From contig CALIDI010000004.1 in assembly GCA_938023035.1 (NCBI GenBank), positions 52,688-116,687 of the forward strand: 64,000 bases of DNA. The letters run 5' to 3'. The first letter of the stretch is position 1. Each line of letters opens with the position of its first letter. The notes beneath the pieces were generated by a model. It was given only the letters and a program-made list of their open reading frames with translations, did no database searches and was not told the origin of the DNA. The stretch comes from an uncultured Leptolyngbyaceae cyanobacterium (GTDB lineage: Bacteria > Cyanobacteriota > Cyanobacteriia > Leptolyngbyales > Leptolyngbyaceae). The position numbers and the translations under genes are program-made. This document shows, piece by piece, positions 45,561 through 54,551 of the stretch.

Positions 45561-46293
45561 TTGCCTATTCCTCAGAAATGGTCTTAGGACACCACAGCAA
45601 AAATTAGTCGCCGATTCAGGAATCCTGAAACACGCATACACTCAGCATTCTTCACGTTGCATCTTGCCGTTTTGAGTTTCGCGTAGCAGCGCTAGTCTTA
45701 CCAACGATTGTGGGACCTGCGCCATAGGCAATCAACTCCTTTTGCAAAAAGCTTACAGATGTAGTCTACCCTCTTCCCTGATAGCGATTAACAATCCTTA
45801 AGAGACCTATCTGTCTGGATTGCTCGTGTTTTGCCTGGGTGCTTCGCAGTTGAGGTCTGCTGGTTTCACAGGAATGCCGTCTGCGAATCGAGCAGGTTTC
45901 CCTAACACGACTGGATCTTGCCCGCTCCAATCTGACACCCCTTGCTGGATAGCTGTTTGCTGGTGATGAACTAACTTTGATTGCAGGCAATAATTGCAGG
46001 CAATAGCAAAACTAAGACTGACCAAGGGGGGCAGGAAACCTGAAGCCATTTCTCTGCACCCTGCCTGTCTCTGCGGTGAACATTCCGATGATGAAGGCCT
46101 TATCCTCCCTTATCCTTTAAGACAGATTTCTAACGCCGATGCGCTCAGGTACCGGGGCTTTACCGGAAATTTAAGCAACTTATCCTGATTCCCGGGCAAT
46201 CGCTCGAAATCAACTATAGCAGTGTCTTTTGCTGCTGGCTGGTCGGGTTGATTCCCACTTTCCTGTAGTTTGAGGCTGAGGAGCGTTGCCAAG
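45561..46293. other. Spacer, no gene seen
   Basis: About 730 bases between divergent genes with only short unrelated open frames on both strands. No hairpin-plus-T terminator, RNA gene or conserved peptide was recognised. GAGGAG at about 46277-46282 is the ribosome region of the next gene. Confidence 0.45.
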
Positions 46294-47943
46294 ATGGGAC
46301 AAGAGCAATTGACGATAGCATTACCCAACTCAGTGATAGAGGAAATTCAGCGGCTTTGCCAGCGTCACCTGGAGCAGCCTCCTAACCTGGCTAGTCACGA
46401 GACATTGCGAACGCCGGGAGAAGAAGGGAAAAAATCAGATTTTTGCGCAACTAGTACTCCACGGCTGCCATCTGCTGCTGCCTCAGAGACAATTGCCACC
46501 TCTGAGGAGTCAGCAGTTGCAGATGATTGCTCTGCGGCTGGGGCCTCTGCCCTGGCAACCCAAGTTCATATCTCTGAGTGGTTAGCCGAGGTCGAGGCAT
46601 CGGCACCTGTTAGCCTACTGGAAGAGGTTTCACCCATGCCTTCAGCGTTGCCGGGTACCGTGCAGTGGGCGCGATCGCACCCAGCGAATGGTACGGAAAC
46701 TCTGGACGCGGAACTGAGCAAGGCTGATTTAAATGGAGGGTGGCAATCCTACGATCACCATAACCAGGGTGCTCTCAACTATTTCGACGTTTATTTGGAT
46801 AGCATTAGCACGACTCCGCCGCCGGTCAGTGCCGAAAATTCCGCTCTATTCAATTTGCCCCGTGGGTTCGTGGGGGCGGGTGTGGTATCTACATTGGTTG
46901 TTTCTGGGCTGCTGGTTGGGGATATTGTGCAGCGATCGCAGCCCAAAGCAGCGCCACCAGTTAACCCGCGCAATCAGCAACAGGGAGAATCTCCCCTCCC
47001 TGAACCCACAGCAACCACTCCAGAGCGTATGGCCGTCGAGGCATCTAGTAAGGTGCTGACGCCACCGAAGCCGCAGCCAACTCCACCCCCAAAGGCTCCA
47101 GCTCTGAAAACTCCCAGCCAGCAGCTTTCGCAAAAACTCCTGAGTACATCTATCCTATCTCCACCCCCTCCGCGCTTAAGCCTTGATCCGCTACCTCCCC
47201 TGCCGTCTATCATTCCCAAGCCAACGCCAGTTCAGCCAAAACCAAAGCCTCTCCCGCCCCCCAGCTTAACACCCCTACCTAGCGTTGCCGTCATCGCTCC
47301 ACCCGAGGCATTGCCAGCTAGCTCTGTGCTACCGACGCTTCGACCTCCGGCAGAACCCGCTGCATTGATTGCTCCACCAGCGGCGCAACCTTCCTCCATA
47401 GCCCCCATTGCTGCTGCTCCAACGCGAGCCGACGGCTTCAATGGAGAACCCCACACCAGCCTGAAACCGATTGCAGCAGAAACTGTAGAAAACGGTAGCG
47501 AAGCCGTTGCGCCGGAATCTACGCCGACTCCTCGAATCGGAACGCTCCAGCCAGCAACCACTCCTCAGAACCCGGCGAATGCTCCTATGGCGATTGAGCC
47601 AGAAGCGGCTCCCGCCAGTCGAAGCGCTTTACCCCAAGGGATTAAAGAGTATGTCAATCTCAGACAGAACTCCACCCCCACCCGCCCCTTAACCCTGCTG
47701 CCATTGACGGCTCAGGCAGCAACGGAGGCGACAACGGCAAAGCAGTTGGGGGCATTCACAGTGCGTCAGGTAGACTCCCTGGGGTATCAGCAAGAATGGC
47801 TGGTCAGTAACGCAGAGACTGATGACCCAGCGATCGCTACTGCCTTTCCTGCCTATGGCTTCATCGACTATCAGCGCCAAGTCATTATAGTGTTGCAAAG
47901 CCAGCAAATTTCTCTGGAAGGTCAACCCCCGGCGCAACCCTAG
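46294..47943 (+). CDS. Proline-rich single-pass membrane protein
   Basis: 549 residues from ATG 46294 with GAGGAG upstream. The cytoplasmic N-terminus opens with a short ordered stretch (LTIALPNSVIEEIQRLCQRH), then acidic low-complexity sequence; one transmembrane helix lies near residue 200 (VGAGVVSTLVVSGLLVG); a very long Pro/Ala/Lys-rich linker (KPQPTPPPKAPAL; KPTPVQPKPKPLPPP) follows, ending in an ordered C-terminal piece (GAFTVRQVDSLGYQQEWLVS ... YGFIDYQRQVIIVLQ). The layout is TonB-like (anchor, periplasm-spanning Pro linker, terminal domain), but no TonB domain motif is recognised. Function unknown. Confidence 0.75.
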   Translation: MGQEQLTIALPNSVIEEIQRLCQRHLEQPPNLASHETLRTPGEEGKKSDFCATSTPRLPSAAASETIATSEESAVADDCSAAGASALATQVHISEWLAEVEASAPVSLLEEVSPMPSALPGTVQWARSHPANGTETLDAELSKADLNGGWQSYDHHNQGALNYFDVYLDSISTTPPPVSAENSALFNLPRGFVGAGVVSTLVVSGLLVGDIVQRSQPKAAPPVNPRNQQQGESPLPEPTATTPERMAVEASSKVLTPPKPQPTPPPKAPALKTPSQQLSQKLLSTSILSPPPPRLSLDPLPPLPSIIPKPTPVQPKPKPLPPPSLTPLPSVAVIAPPEALPASSVLPTLRPPAEPAALIAPPAAQPSSIAPIAAAPTRADGFNGEPHTSLKPIAAETVENGSEAVAPESTPTPRIGTLQPATTPQNPANAPMAIEPEAAPASRSALPQGIKEYVNLRQNSTPTRPLTLLPLTAQAATEATTAKQLGAFTVRQVDSLGYQQEWLVSNAETDDPAIATAFPAYGFIDYQRQVIIVLQSQQISLEGQPPAQP

Positions 47944-48130
47944 CCGGTTGTCAGCTTTATTATGTGGCCGTAGCCACCTGATTAAGGCAGGGGGGCAGGG
48001 GTGGAACCCTGGCTGGGGCGCAGCCCTTGCACCTCCCAACTGCCAAATCATGGGGACTACCGACTGACTAGTTTGGGTTGTGGCCGTGTGGCGAGCTTAT
48101 CGAAGAATTGCCGTTGCCATGAGAAACAAA

Positions 48131-48211
48131 AGTGACGGCAAGTCACATCGCTGGCCCAGCATTGGCGGTTGAGCGCCTGGTTGTGACCTCAGCTTTCTGA
48201 CCACAGCGATA
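48131..48211 (+). repeat. Dispersed palindromic repeat, copy D
   Basis: AGTGACGGCAAGTCACATCG then CTGGCCCAGCATTGGCGGTTGAGCGCCTGG and right end GACCTCAGCTTTCTGACCAC followed by AGCGATA. Left arm has changed relative to copy C; the core and right end are well kept. Located between convergent genes, two bases from the esterase stop. Confidence 0.62.
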
Positions 48212-48212
48212 T

Positions 48213-49445
48213 TTACGGCAAGCGCAAAGAATCAGCCGGTGAGTGGCTAAAAACCCAGGCAAGAAAGCGCTCAGTGTAGTAAGTTGCTAACTGGGCACCT
48301 AACCCATTGGGAACGACATCGAAGGCATGTTCGGCCCAAGGCAATTCCAGATAAACTACCCGGTTACCCGCATCCCGCAGTTGCTGGGCAAAATCTCGGC
48401 CAAATTGAGGTAACACAACGGTATCGCTGCCTCCATAAATCATCAGCGTTGGTGGGAGGCCGGGGCGCACGTAGGTCGTTGGTGAGGCCTGCTGATAGAT
48501 ATCGGGAATTTCGTCAGGAGTGCCGCCTAGAAAATGCGCGACCAGTTGGTGAATTTGAAAAATGTTGGGGTTGGGACGCTCCCGATAGCTGCGGGTTAAG
48601 TCGGTGACGCCGTAGTAGTTAACCACCGCTCGAATCGGGAGAGGGTTGGGTTGGTAGGCGACCAGCATCGCTAGATGGGCACCGGCTGAGCGCCCCAAAA
48701 GCACGACGCGATTAATATCTACGTCCCATTCATCGGCCCTTTGGCGAATAGCAGTTAGGGCTGCCCGCACGTCTTCAAGTTGGGTCGGAAAGCGATACTT
48801 TGGTGCAAACCGATAGGTAATAGAAATCACGGTGTAGCCCTGAGCCGCCAGATAGTAACTGAGAAATTCGTCATTACTGGGCGATCCCCCTTCCCAGCCG
48901 CCGCCATGAATGACGATGATGGTGGCACGGGGGCCAGATAAACTCCCGCGATAGAGATTGAGTCGTAGCCCTGTGTTTGCGGCTTCTGCAAAAGGGATAC
49001 CCCGTTGTACCCTAACGTTATCGGCCAGGGGGATTCCCCGGAGCGATCGCCCAACTTGTAGGGGCTGCGATCGCATATTTGCCCTCATTTCTGGGGCAAT
49101 CTGTTGCCAGTAATCTGGCCTTAACCCCTGCTGCATCGCTGCTTCCATCTGGGTATGGGTTGTCGCAAACTGAACTAAAGGGAGGGCACAAAACGCCACC
49201 GTTAGTAAACTCAAGAGGGTGGCAACCCCGCCGAGCCAACTGAAGCGCCAGGTTAATCCAGAAAACAGGAGGGTAAGGATGCCAAGCATCAACCAGCGCA
49301 GACTTAGCTCTGGGGCTACCACCACCCAGCGAAAGGTGCGCTCAGAAAAGGGTGGCAGCATTACCCAGGCTGTACGAAAGAGTAAAGCACTGCTAATAGC
49401 GATCGCCCCCAAGGGCAACCCGTATCTGGTAACCCAACTCAGCAC
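48213..49445 (-). CDS. Membrane-anchored alpha/beta hydrolase (BD-FAE type esterase)
   Basis: 410 residues. Three to four N-terminal membrane helices (LPLGAIAISSALLF; WLMLGILTLLFSGLTW; VATLLSLLTVAFCALPLV; about residues 5-95) precede an alpha/beta hydrolase domain: oxyanion HGGGWEGGS, nucleophile elbow LLGRSAGAHLAM, YGGSDTVV (Asp) and WAEHAFDV (His). The HGGGW-GxSAG pattern is the carboxylesterase/BD-FAE clan. Active site probably extracytoplasmic given the helices. GTG 49445 with GGAG upstream. Substrate unknown; an acyl or acetyl ester of an envelope polymer would fit. Confidence 0.85.
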   Translation of the reverse strand: MLSWVTRYGLPLGAIAISSALLFRTAWVMLPPFSERTFRWVVVAPELSLRWLMLGILTLLFSGLTWRFSWLGGVATLLSLLTVAFCALPLVQFATTHTQMEAAMQQGLRPDYWQQIAPEMRANMRSQPLQVGRSLRGIPLADNVRVQRGIPFAEAANTGLRLNLYRGSLSGPRATIIVIHGGGWEGGSPSNDEFLSYYLAAQGYTVISITYRFAPKYRFPTQLEDVRAALTAIRQRADEWDVDINRVVLLGRSAGAHLAMLVAYQPNPLPIRAVVNYYGVTDLTRSYRERPNPNIFQIHQLVAHFLGGTPDEIPDIYQQASPTTYVRPGLPPTLMIYGGSDTVVLPQFGRDFAQQLRDAGNRVVYLELPWAEHAFDVVPNGLGAQLATYYTERFLAWVFSHSPADSLRLP

Positions 49446-49570
49446 AGCCCCATCTCCTCAAATCAAAACACGGCCAATCAAAACACTGCTGTCAGGGTAG
49501 CCTGATTGGCTATCCCGATAGTAGGCACTGTTTAACTTAACCAATTAACTTAACCCAACGCTTTGTGGCC

Positions 49571-49676
49571 AATCGTTCTAAACTGAGAGCGCAAATTGCA
49601 GAAAACTCCTAAATAGAGTGCCAGACTGTATTCTCTCCAGAATCGTTCTAAACTGAGAGCGCAAATTGCAGAAAAC
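49571..49676 (+). repeat. Two exact 36-bp direct repeats with a 34-bp spacer
   Basis: The 36-base unit starting AATCGTTCTAAACTGAGAGC and ending GCAAATTGCAGAAAAC is present at 49571-49606 and 49641-49676. Identity ends exactly at both borders; the flanks and the 34-base spacer (49607-49640) are unrelated. This is the geometry of a CRISPR repeat-spacer-repeat unit, but there are only two repeats and no cas gene in the window. The unit contains the near-palindrome GCAAATTGC. Alternatives: a simple insertion-related duplication or paired regulatory sites. Confidence 0.6.
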
Positions 49677-50038
49677 CGGCAGCCTTTGGCTCTTTGGGTT
49701 TTGCAGGGCTAGAATCCGCTGCTCTACTGTGCCACCTCACCTGCCCCGTTGTGCCACCTAGGTGAGTCCACGATGCGCAATCACGCTAAATGTCCCCTGA
49801 GGGGATTTCAAAAAACCTCGCCAGGCAGCCCCAGGAACGGTAAAATCCGGTATGCGAGTTGACGATTCTTGCGATCGCAACCGGGCTAAAAATAGTTTGT
49901 TTAGTTGATTGGCAATCCCTTTTGCTGAGAATTTTCGCCAGCTTAACCGCTTTTCTGAAACGCCCTGTCGGGCCTGTATAGCGAAAAGGGCTAATTGTCA
50001 GGTTGGATTATTTCAGTCTCTATCCGCACAGTCACACT
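49677..50038. other. Upstream region of lysC
   Basis: About 360 bases. It contains GTGCCACCT twice (near 49729 and 49752), a small hairpin TCCCCTGAGGGGA near 49794, and CGCCCTGTCGGGC near 49961. I looked for a lysine riboswitch and did not find its conserved elements. Confidence 0.45.
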
Positions 50039-51862
50039 ATGGGGTTCATTGTTCAGAAATACGGTGGTACATCGGTCGGTTCTGTTGAGCGCATGCAAGC
50101 GGTCGCTCAGCGAGTTAAGCGCTATGCCGACGAGGGCCATGCCCTAGTGGTGGTGGTCTCAGCCATGGGTAAAACCACCGATGGGTTGGTTAAACTAGCC
50201 AACGAAATTTCGAGCAATCCCAGTCGTCGCGAGATGGATATGTTGCTGGCGACGGGGGAGCAGGTTTCGATAGCCCTCCTCTCTATGGCTTTGCAAGAAT
50301 TAGGTCAGCCAGCAATTTCGCTCACAGGGGCACAGGTGGGGATTGTCACAGAGGCTGCGCATAGCCGCGCTCGGATCTTGCGGATTGCCACAGAACGCCT
50401 AGAGCGCCATATTCAGGAAGGCAAGGTGGTGGTTGTAGCCGGGTTTCAAGGGGTTAGCAGCGGAGATGATTTGGAAATTACCACCCTGGGTCGGGGTGGG
50501 TCAGACACATCGGCAGTGGCCTTGGCCGCCGCGCTAAAAGCTGATTTTTGTGAAATTTATACAGATGTCCCTGGTATTCTCACGACCGATCCCCGGCTGG
50601 TGCCAGAAGCCCAACTTTTGGACGAAATCACCTCGGATGAAATGCTGGAATTGGCCAGCCTAGGAGCTAAGGTGCTGCACCCGCGGGCTGTGGAGATTGC
50701 GCGTAATTATGGTATCCCCCTAGTGGTTCGCTCCAGTTGGACGGATGAACCCGGCACCTGGGTTGTTTCTCCGCAGTCGCAACCGCGCCCCCTGGAGGGT
50801 TTGGAGTTGGTGCGGCCCGTCGATGCGGTTGAGTTTGATACGGATCAGGCGAAGGTGTCTTTACTCCGGATTCCTGATCGCCCAGGGGTTGCCGCTCGTT
50901 TGTTTGGAGAAATTGCCTCCCAGGATCTGGATGTGGATTTGATCATTCAGTCCATCCACGAAAGCAATACAAATGACATTGCGTTCACTGTTACCCAGGC
51001 TTCATTGCAAAAAGCGGAAGCCGTTGCGAATGCTATTCTGCCAGCCTTGGGCCGCCATCAGGATCCCACGTTGGAGACGGCGGAGGTCATGGTGGATCGC
51101 CAAATTGCCAAGGTGGCGATCGCAGGTGCAGGTATGATTGGTCGCCCGGGTGTTGCGGCGCAAATGTTTACGGCTTTAGCCAATGCGGGCATCAATATTC
51201 AGATGATTTCGACCTCTGAGGTAAAGGTGAGTTGTGTGATCCGTGCAACGGATTGTGACCGAGCGATCGCAACCCTGTGCCAAGCCTTTGAGATTAGTCA
51301 ATCACCCCTAGGGCAAAGCAGCAGTGCCTTCATACCGCCCAAGACGGGCGGCACTCCACCCGTTCGAGGAGTTGCCCTGGATCTCAAACAAGCCCGCCTG
51401 GCGATTCGGTTTGTGCCTGATCGTCCGGGCATGGCTGCTCAAATCTTTAATCTGCTGGCTCAGCACAATATTAGTGTGGATATGATTATCCAATCCCAGC
51501 GTTGCCGCGTGATGAATGGCATAGCGACCCGCGATATTGCCTGCACCGTCGCCCAAGCAGATGCGGAACCCGCACGACTGGCGCTGATGGCAGCTCAGAC
51601 AGAGCTGGGATATGGAGAAGTGACGGTTAACCCCGCGATCGCCAAAGTCAGCATTGTTGGAGCGGGTATGATCAACCAACCTGGTGTCGCAGCTCGAATG
51701 TTTGCCGCTCTGGCTGAGCAGCGCATCAATATCCAGATGATCGCCACCTCTGAAATCAAGATTAGTTGTCTTGTCGATGAAGATAAGGCTGTTCAGGCTT
51801 TACAGGCCATTCATGCTGCCTTTAACCTGGGGGGAACCCAGTCGATTCAAGTACCTGCTTAG
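50039..51862 (+). CDS. lysC: Aspartate kinase with duplicated ACT region
   Basis: 607 residues from ATG 50039; the 12 extra codons before it are not family-like. First step of lysine, threonine and methionine synthesis. Kinase domain (residues 1 to about 250): FIVQKYGGTSVG (Lys7), LLATGEQVS, TLGRGGSDTSA, EIYTDVPGILTTDPR. Four ACT-type regulatory modules follow as two tandem pairs, visible as repeats of VAIAGAGMIGRPGVAAQMF / VSIVGAGMINQPGVAARMF and of IRFVPDRPGMAAQIF / LRIPDRPGVAARLF. This double regulatory region is typical of cyanobacterial aspartokinases. Feedback control by Lys/Thr is expected. TAG stop; tRNA-Thr follows. Confidence 0.95.
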   Translation: MGFIVQKYGGTSVGSVERMQAVAQRVKRYADEGHALVVVVSAMGKTTDGLVKLANEISSNPSRREMDMLLATGEQVSIALLSMALQELGQPAISLTGAQVGIVTEAAHSRARILRIATERLERHIQEGKVVVVAGFQGVSSGDDLEITTLGRGGSDTSAVALAAALKADFCEIYTDVPGILTTDPRLVPEAQLLDEITSDEMLELASLGAKVLHPRAVEIARNYGIPLVVRSSWTDEPGTWVVSPQSQPRPLEGLELVRPVDAVEFDTDQAKVSLLRIPDRPGVAARLFGEIASQDLDVDLIIQSIHESNTNDIAFTVTQASLQKAEAVANAILPALGRHQDPTLETAEVMVDRQIAKVAIAGAGMIGRPGVAAQMFTALANAGINIQMISTSEVKVSCVIRATDCDRAIATLCQAFEISQSPLGQSSSAFIPPKTGGTPPVRGVALDLKQARLAIRFVPDRPGMAAQIFNLLAQHNISVDMIIQSQRCRVMNGIATRDIACTVAQADAEPARLALMAAQTELGYGEVTVNPAIAKVSIVGAGMINQPGVAARMFAALAEQRINIQMIATSEIKISCLVDEDKAVQALQAIHAAFNLGGTQSIQVPA

Positions 51863-51926
51863 AGCCACGGCCCTTGTCGTGATGGCGATCACTATGTTAT
51901 GATTAATGATTGGATTAGTAAGGTAT

Positions 51927-51999
51927 GCTGGTGTAGCTCAGTTGGTAGAGCAGCTGATTTGTAATCAGCCGGTCGCAAGTTCGAGTCTTGTCACCAGCT
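51927..51999 (+). tRNA. tRNA-Thr (anticodon TGT)
   Basis: Acceptor GCTGGTG pairs with CACCAGC; D arm TAGCTCAGTTGGTAGAGC; anticodon arm GCTGA-TTTGTAA-TCAGC giving TGT, which reads ACA; T arm CAAGTTCGAGTCTTG. Discriminator T, no encoded CCA. Confidence 0.95.
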
Positions 52000-52879
52000 T
52001 TTCAGGAGAGATAGGTATTTCTGTTTCCAGATGGGCACTTCGATAAACCCATTGGTTCACCCGGCCTGTCATTTAGACTTCTGAGACAAAGACCTGGAAT
52101 TGCTGCCGGGCGATCGCACCAGCACGCAGACGTTCTAACAAGTTGCCAAAATGGCAAAAAATCACTGTATCTGAATCTAGAACTGTTTTTTTACAAACGT
52201 TGCCAGGTTTCGAGTTGGGTGGGTGTAAAGTTGAGATGTCAAGATTCCCATAAAAACCTTGAATGAAATAATGAAATATGGATCTGGGCAAACCTAGGGG
52301 CCGCATCCCACTTTTGCAAGTGGCTCTACCCTGCGGAAACAGCAAAGCGCTCCATTCCCCTTGCTAGAATGCCCGTCAGAGCGATACCCCTGCTGGGATG
52401 TACTCAATCCAGGCTTCTAACTGGGACGGTGCTTTAAAATCTGACTGATTGGGCACTTGCAAATTTGGTATCAAACCGGTCGCCAACTTTCTTAAGAAAA
52501 ATTTAAATATTTTCGTTGCGATTTAAGTATTTCCGTATCATTCTATAAAGCCAGAGCAAATGCATGGTTTTTCCTTCGCGGAGTAATGAATTTTACGGGC
52601 GTAATCCCAATCTTGCGTGGTGTAGTTTAGTGTCAAGTTCCCTGTTGTTTCCCGCCGTTGCCCTGATTTTGGTAGTGACTTCGCTACGTTCATGGCTGTT
52701 ATGTTTTTATCCTTGCTTGTGTTACCTGTCCTGCGCTGGGGCATTTGCGAAGTTCTAGATCAGCCTGTTGAGATTGCTTCTTTCACAGGAGCAAATTTAC
52801 TTGCTCCTGGTTCTGCGGGCGGTATTTCAACAGGTTGCCGATTCAAGCTCTACCCTTTTTCGTCTAAAGGAATTGCTCG
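52000..52879. other. Long spacer, no firm gene
   Basis: About 880 bases. A 90-codon minus-strand frame at 52073-52345 has no ribosome site and no motif, although its last 45 codons (LDSDTVIFCHFGNLLERLRA) look more protein-like than the rest and might be a remnant. The part after 52480 is A/T rich and should carry the promoter of the small genes that follow. Confidence 0.4.
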
Positions 52880-53110
52880 ATGTCTGCGCCTAAACCTTCT
52901 TCATCAGGAATGACCAGAACCAGTTTGACGATCGTCTACTTTACGGTCTATCAGACGGAGGCCGCGATCGAAATTCGTCCTGGCTGCGAAGACTATGAGC
53001 ATGTACGGGTCATTTGCACTTGTTTAGATTATTGTCAAGCATGCGAAATTGCCCGGTTGGTTAGCAATTTGCACCACCTGCCTGTGCTTGATTATGTTGC
53101 CGGATTGTGA
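52880..53110 (+). CDS. Small conserved-looking protein of unknown function
   Basis: 76 residues from ATG 52880 with AAAGGAA about 8 bases upstream. After a Ser-rich start it reads a compact alpha/beta body: TSLTIVYFTVYQTEAAIEIR, YEHVRVICTCLDYCQACEIA, RLVSNLHHLPVLDYVAGL. Three cysteines in the CTCLDYC block could bind metal but the family is not recognised. First of three short same-strand genes preceding the rhomboid protease. Confidence 0.6.
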   Translation: MSAPKPSSSGMTRTSLTIVYFTVYQTEAAIEIRPGCEDYEHVRVICTCLDYCQACEIARLVSNLHHLPVLDYVAGL

Positions 53111-53223
53111 TCGGTGGCACTTCACCGCTCTAAGAAAATCACAGTTCATCTGTGACAAAATCGCTCAACTTAGAGAAAAGTAAGGCGCATACTAACAATA
53201 TCGAGTTCCTGAAAGTCATCTCT

Positions 53224-53442
53224 ATGCCTTCGGTTTTGCTTTTGCCTAATGCGCTTTCTGAAATGTTTGCCCAGATTAGTACTACGGGCGAGATTACTGT
53301 AGCTGATCGCTATGGTTTGATGGCAGCAATTTTGGCCGAAAGGATGACCGAAGAAGAAATGCGGTGTTTAGATCGGTTGCTATATGCCCTGTGTCGTGGC
53401 CGGCTAAAAGTTGTGGATACCCTCTCAACGGTGATAGGTTAG
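53224..53442 (+). CDS. Small cyanobacterial conserved hypothetical protein
   Basis: 72 residues from ATG 53224; a GTG at 53152 gives an unlikely extension. All-helical: LPNALSEMFAQISTTGEIT, VADRYGLMAAILAERMTEEE, RCLDRLLYALCRGRLKVVD. From memory, short proteins of this kind (ADRYGLMAA...IDRLLYA.RRGR) are widespread in cyanobacteria, without known function. Ends 8 bases before the next start and is probably co-transcribed with it. Confidence 0.72.
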   Translation: MPSVLLLPNALSEMFAQISTTGEITVADRYGLMAAILAERMTEEEMRCLDRLLYALCRGRLKVVDTLSTVIG

Positions 53443-53450
53443 GTGCCGCC

Positions 53451-53675
53451 ATGGAAACAAGAACGAACCGACTGATCACATTTTTACAGGAGGATTTGAG
53501 CTTGCCTACGGAAGCGATCACTCTGGGTTTGCAGCGATGCGACCAATCCCTGAGTTTGCTACCGATGGTGCTGTGGCAGTATGGGTTGGTAACCCTGGGG
53601 CAGCTTGATCAGATCTTTGACTGGCTAGAAGCCTATCCAAGCTTGCTGATGCCTAAAGTTCTTTCTCTGAGATGA
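53451..53675 (+). CDS. DUF2949 family small protein
   Basis: 74 residues from ATG 53451. Helical protein with the DUF2949 pattern: RLITFLQEDLSLPTEAITLGL, LSLLPMVLWQYGLVTLGQLD, QIFDWLEAY. DUF2949 is essentially restricted to cyanobacteria and has no assigned function. The upstream start in the longer frame overlaps the previous gene and is rejected. Lies 8 bases after the previous gene and 55 before the rhomboid gene. Confidence 0.78.
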   Translation: METRTNRLITFLQEDLSLPTEAITLGLQRCDQSLSLLPMVLWQYGLVTLGQLDQIFDWLEAYPSLLMPKVLSLR

Positions 53676-53730
53676 GTAAAACTGACCACTGATCCGCTAT
53701 CCTCCCTTTAGTTGCGCAGAGGCTCGTGTC

Positions 53731-54447
53731 GTGGTTCCACTCAAGGATGACAATCCCTATGAAATTACACCTTATATTACCTATGGCCTGATTATTGCGA
53801 ATATTCTGGTTTTTCTTTACCAGTTATCGCTTTCGCCAGCAGCCTTAGAGGCATTTTTTCAGACTTGGGCCGTAGTGCCGCGAGAGTTGACGGCGAGTTT
53901 TATATCGGGCGAATTAGCCCTGTCGCCGCAGGGAGTGCCGGAGTGGTTGACCTTATTTAGCTCACAATTTTTGCATGGCGGCTTTCTCCATATCATCGGC
54001 AATATGTGGTTCCTCTGGATTTTTGGGAATAATGTTGAGGATAAGCTGGGACATTTTAAGTTTTTATTGTTTTATCTGGCCTGTGGTGCATTAGCGGCGT
54101 TAGCCCAGTGGTTTTTTACTTTTGGGTCGGTTGTCCCTTCTCTAGGGGCCAGTGGCGCGATCGCGGGAGTTATGGGGGCTTATATCCTGCGATTTCCCAG
54201 GGTGCCAATTTTAACGCTAGTTCCTCTGGGCATTATTCTTGCTCCGATTCGGGTTCCGGCCATTTATTTTCTAGGGTTTTGGTTTTTGCAGCAGGCTCTC
54301 TCCAGCTTTGCAAGCCTGAAAACGACGACCCATCCTGGTATGGAAATGGGAGGAATTGCTTACTGGGCCCATGCGGGTGGCTTTGTCTTTGGTGCTATTT
54401 TGGGGCCAGTGTTGGGGCTATTTTCTGACCGGCAACGGTTCCGTTAA
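53731..54447 (+). CDS. Rhomboid family intramembrane serine protease
   Basis: 238 residues from GTG 53731 with AGAGG upstream. Six membrane helices; catalytic dyad Ser141 in LGASGAIAGVMGAY and His214 in AYWAHAGGFVFG; the structural HGGFLHIIGNMWFLWIFGNNVED block (residues 82-104) carries the conserved HxxxN elements. Cleaves transmembrane substrates in the plane of the membrane; substrates unknown. The long loop 1 after the first helix (FFQTWAVVPRELTASF) is usual for the cyanobacterial type. Confidence 0.93.
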   Translation: MVPLKDDNPYEITPYITYGLIIANILVFLYQLSLSPAALEAFFQTWAVVPRELTASFISGELALSPQGVPEWLTLFSSQFLHGGFLHIIGNMWFLWIFGNNVEDKLGHFKFLLFYLACGALAALAQWFFTFGSVVPSLGASGAIAGVMGAYILRFPRVPILTLVPLGIILAPIRVPAIYFLGFWFLQQALSSFASLKTTTHPGMEMGGIAYWAHAGGFVFGAILGPVLGLFSDRQRFR

Positions 54448-54551
54448 AGGAATGGTTTGGCTAACTCTATGTGCAAAAAGCGACCTTTGCTGAGTTATGC
54501 TTCTCTGGAAATGGCCTAAAGTACAAGGGTCGATGCTAGAGGCTTCTTGCT

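Noticed and set aside
46791..47561. Several minus-strand ORFs across the proline-rich membrane protein gene
   Set aside because: Glycine-rich translations are the mirror of the proline-rich coding strand, with no start signals.
49446..50038. Lysine riboswitch upstream of lysC
   Set aside because: None of the conserved lysine-aptamer segments was recognised; only short unrelated hairpins.
52073..52345. 90-codon minus-strand ORF after tRNA-Thr
   Set aside because: No ribosome site and an unconvincing N-terminal half; possibly a remnant, but not supportable as a gene.
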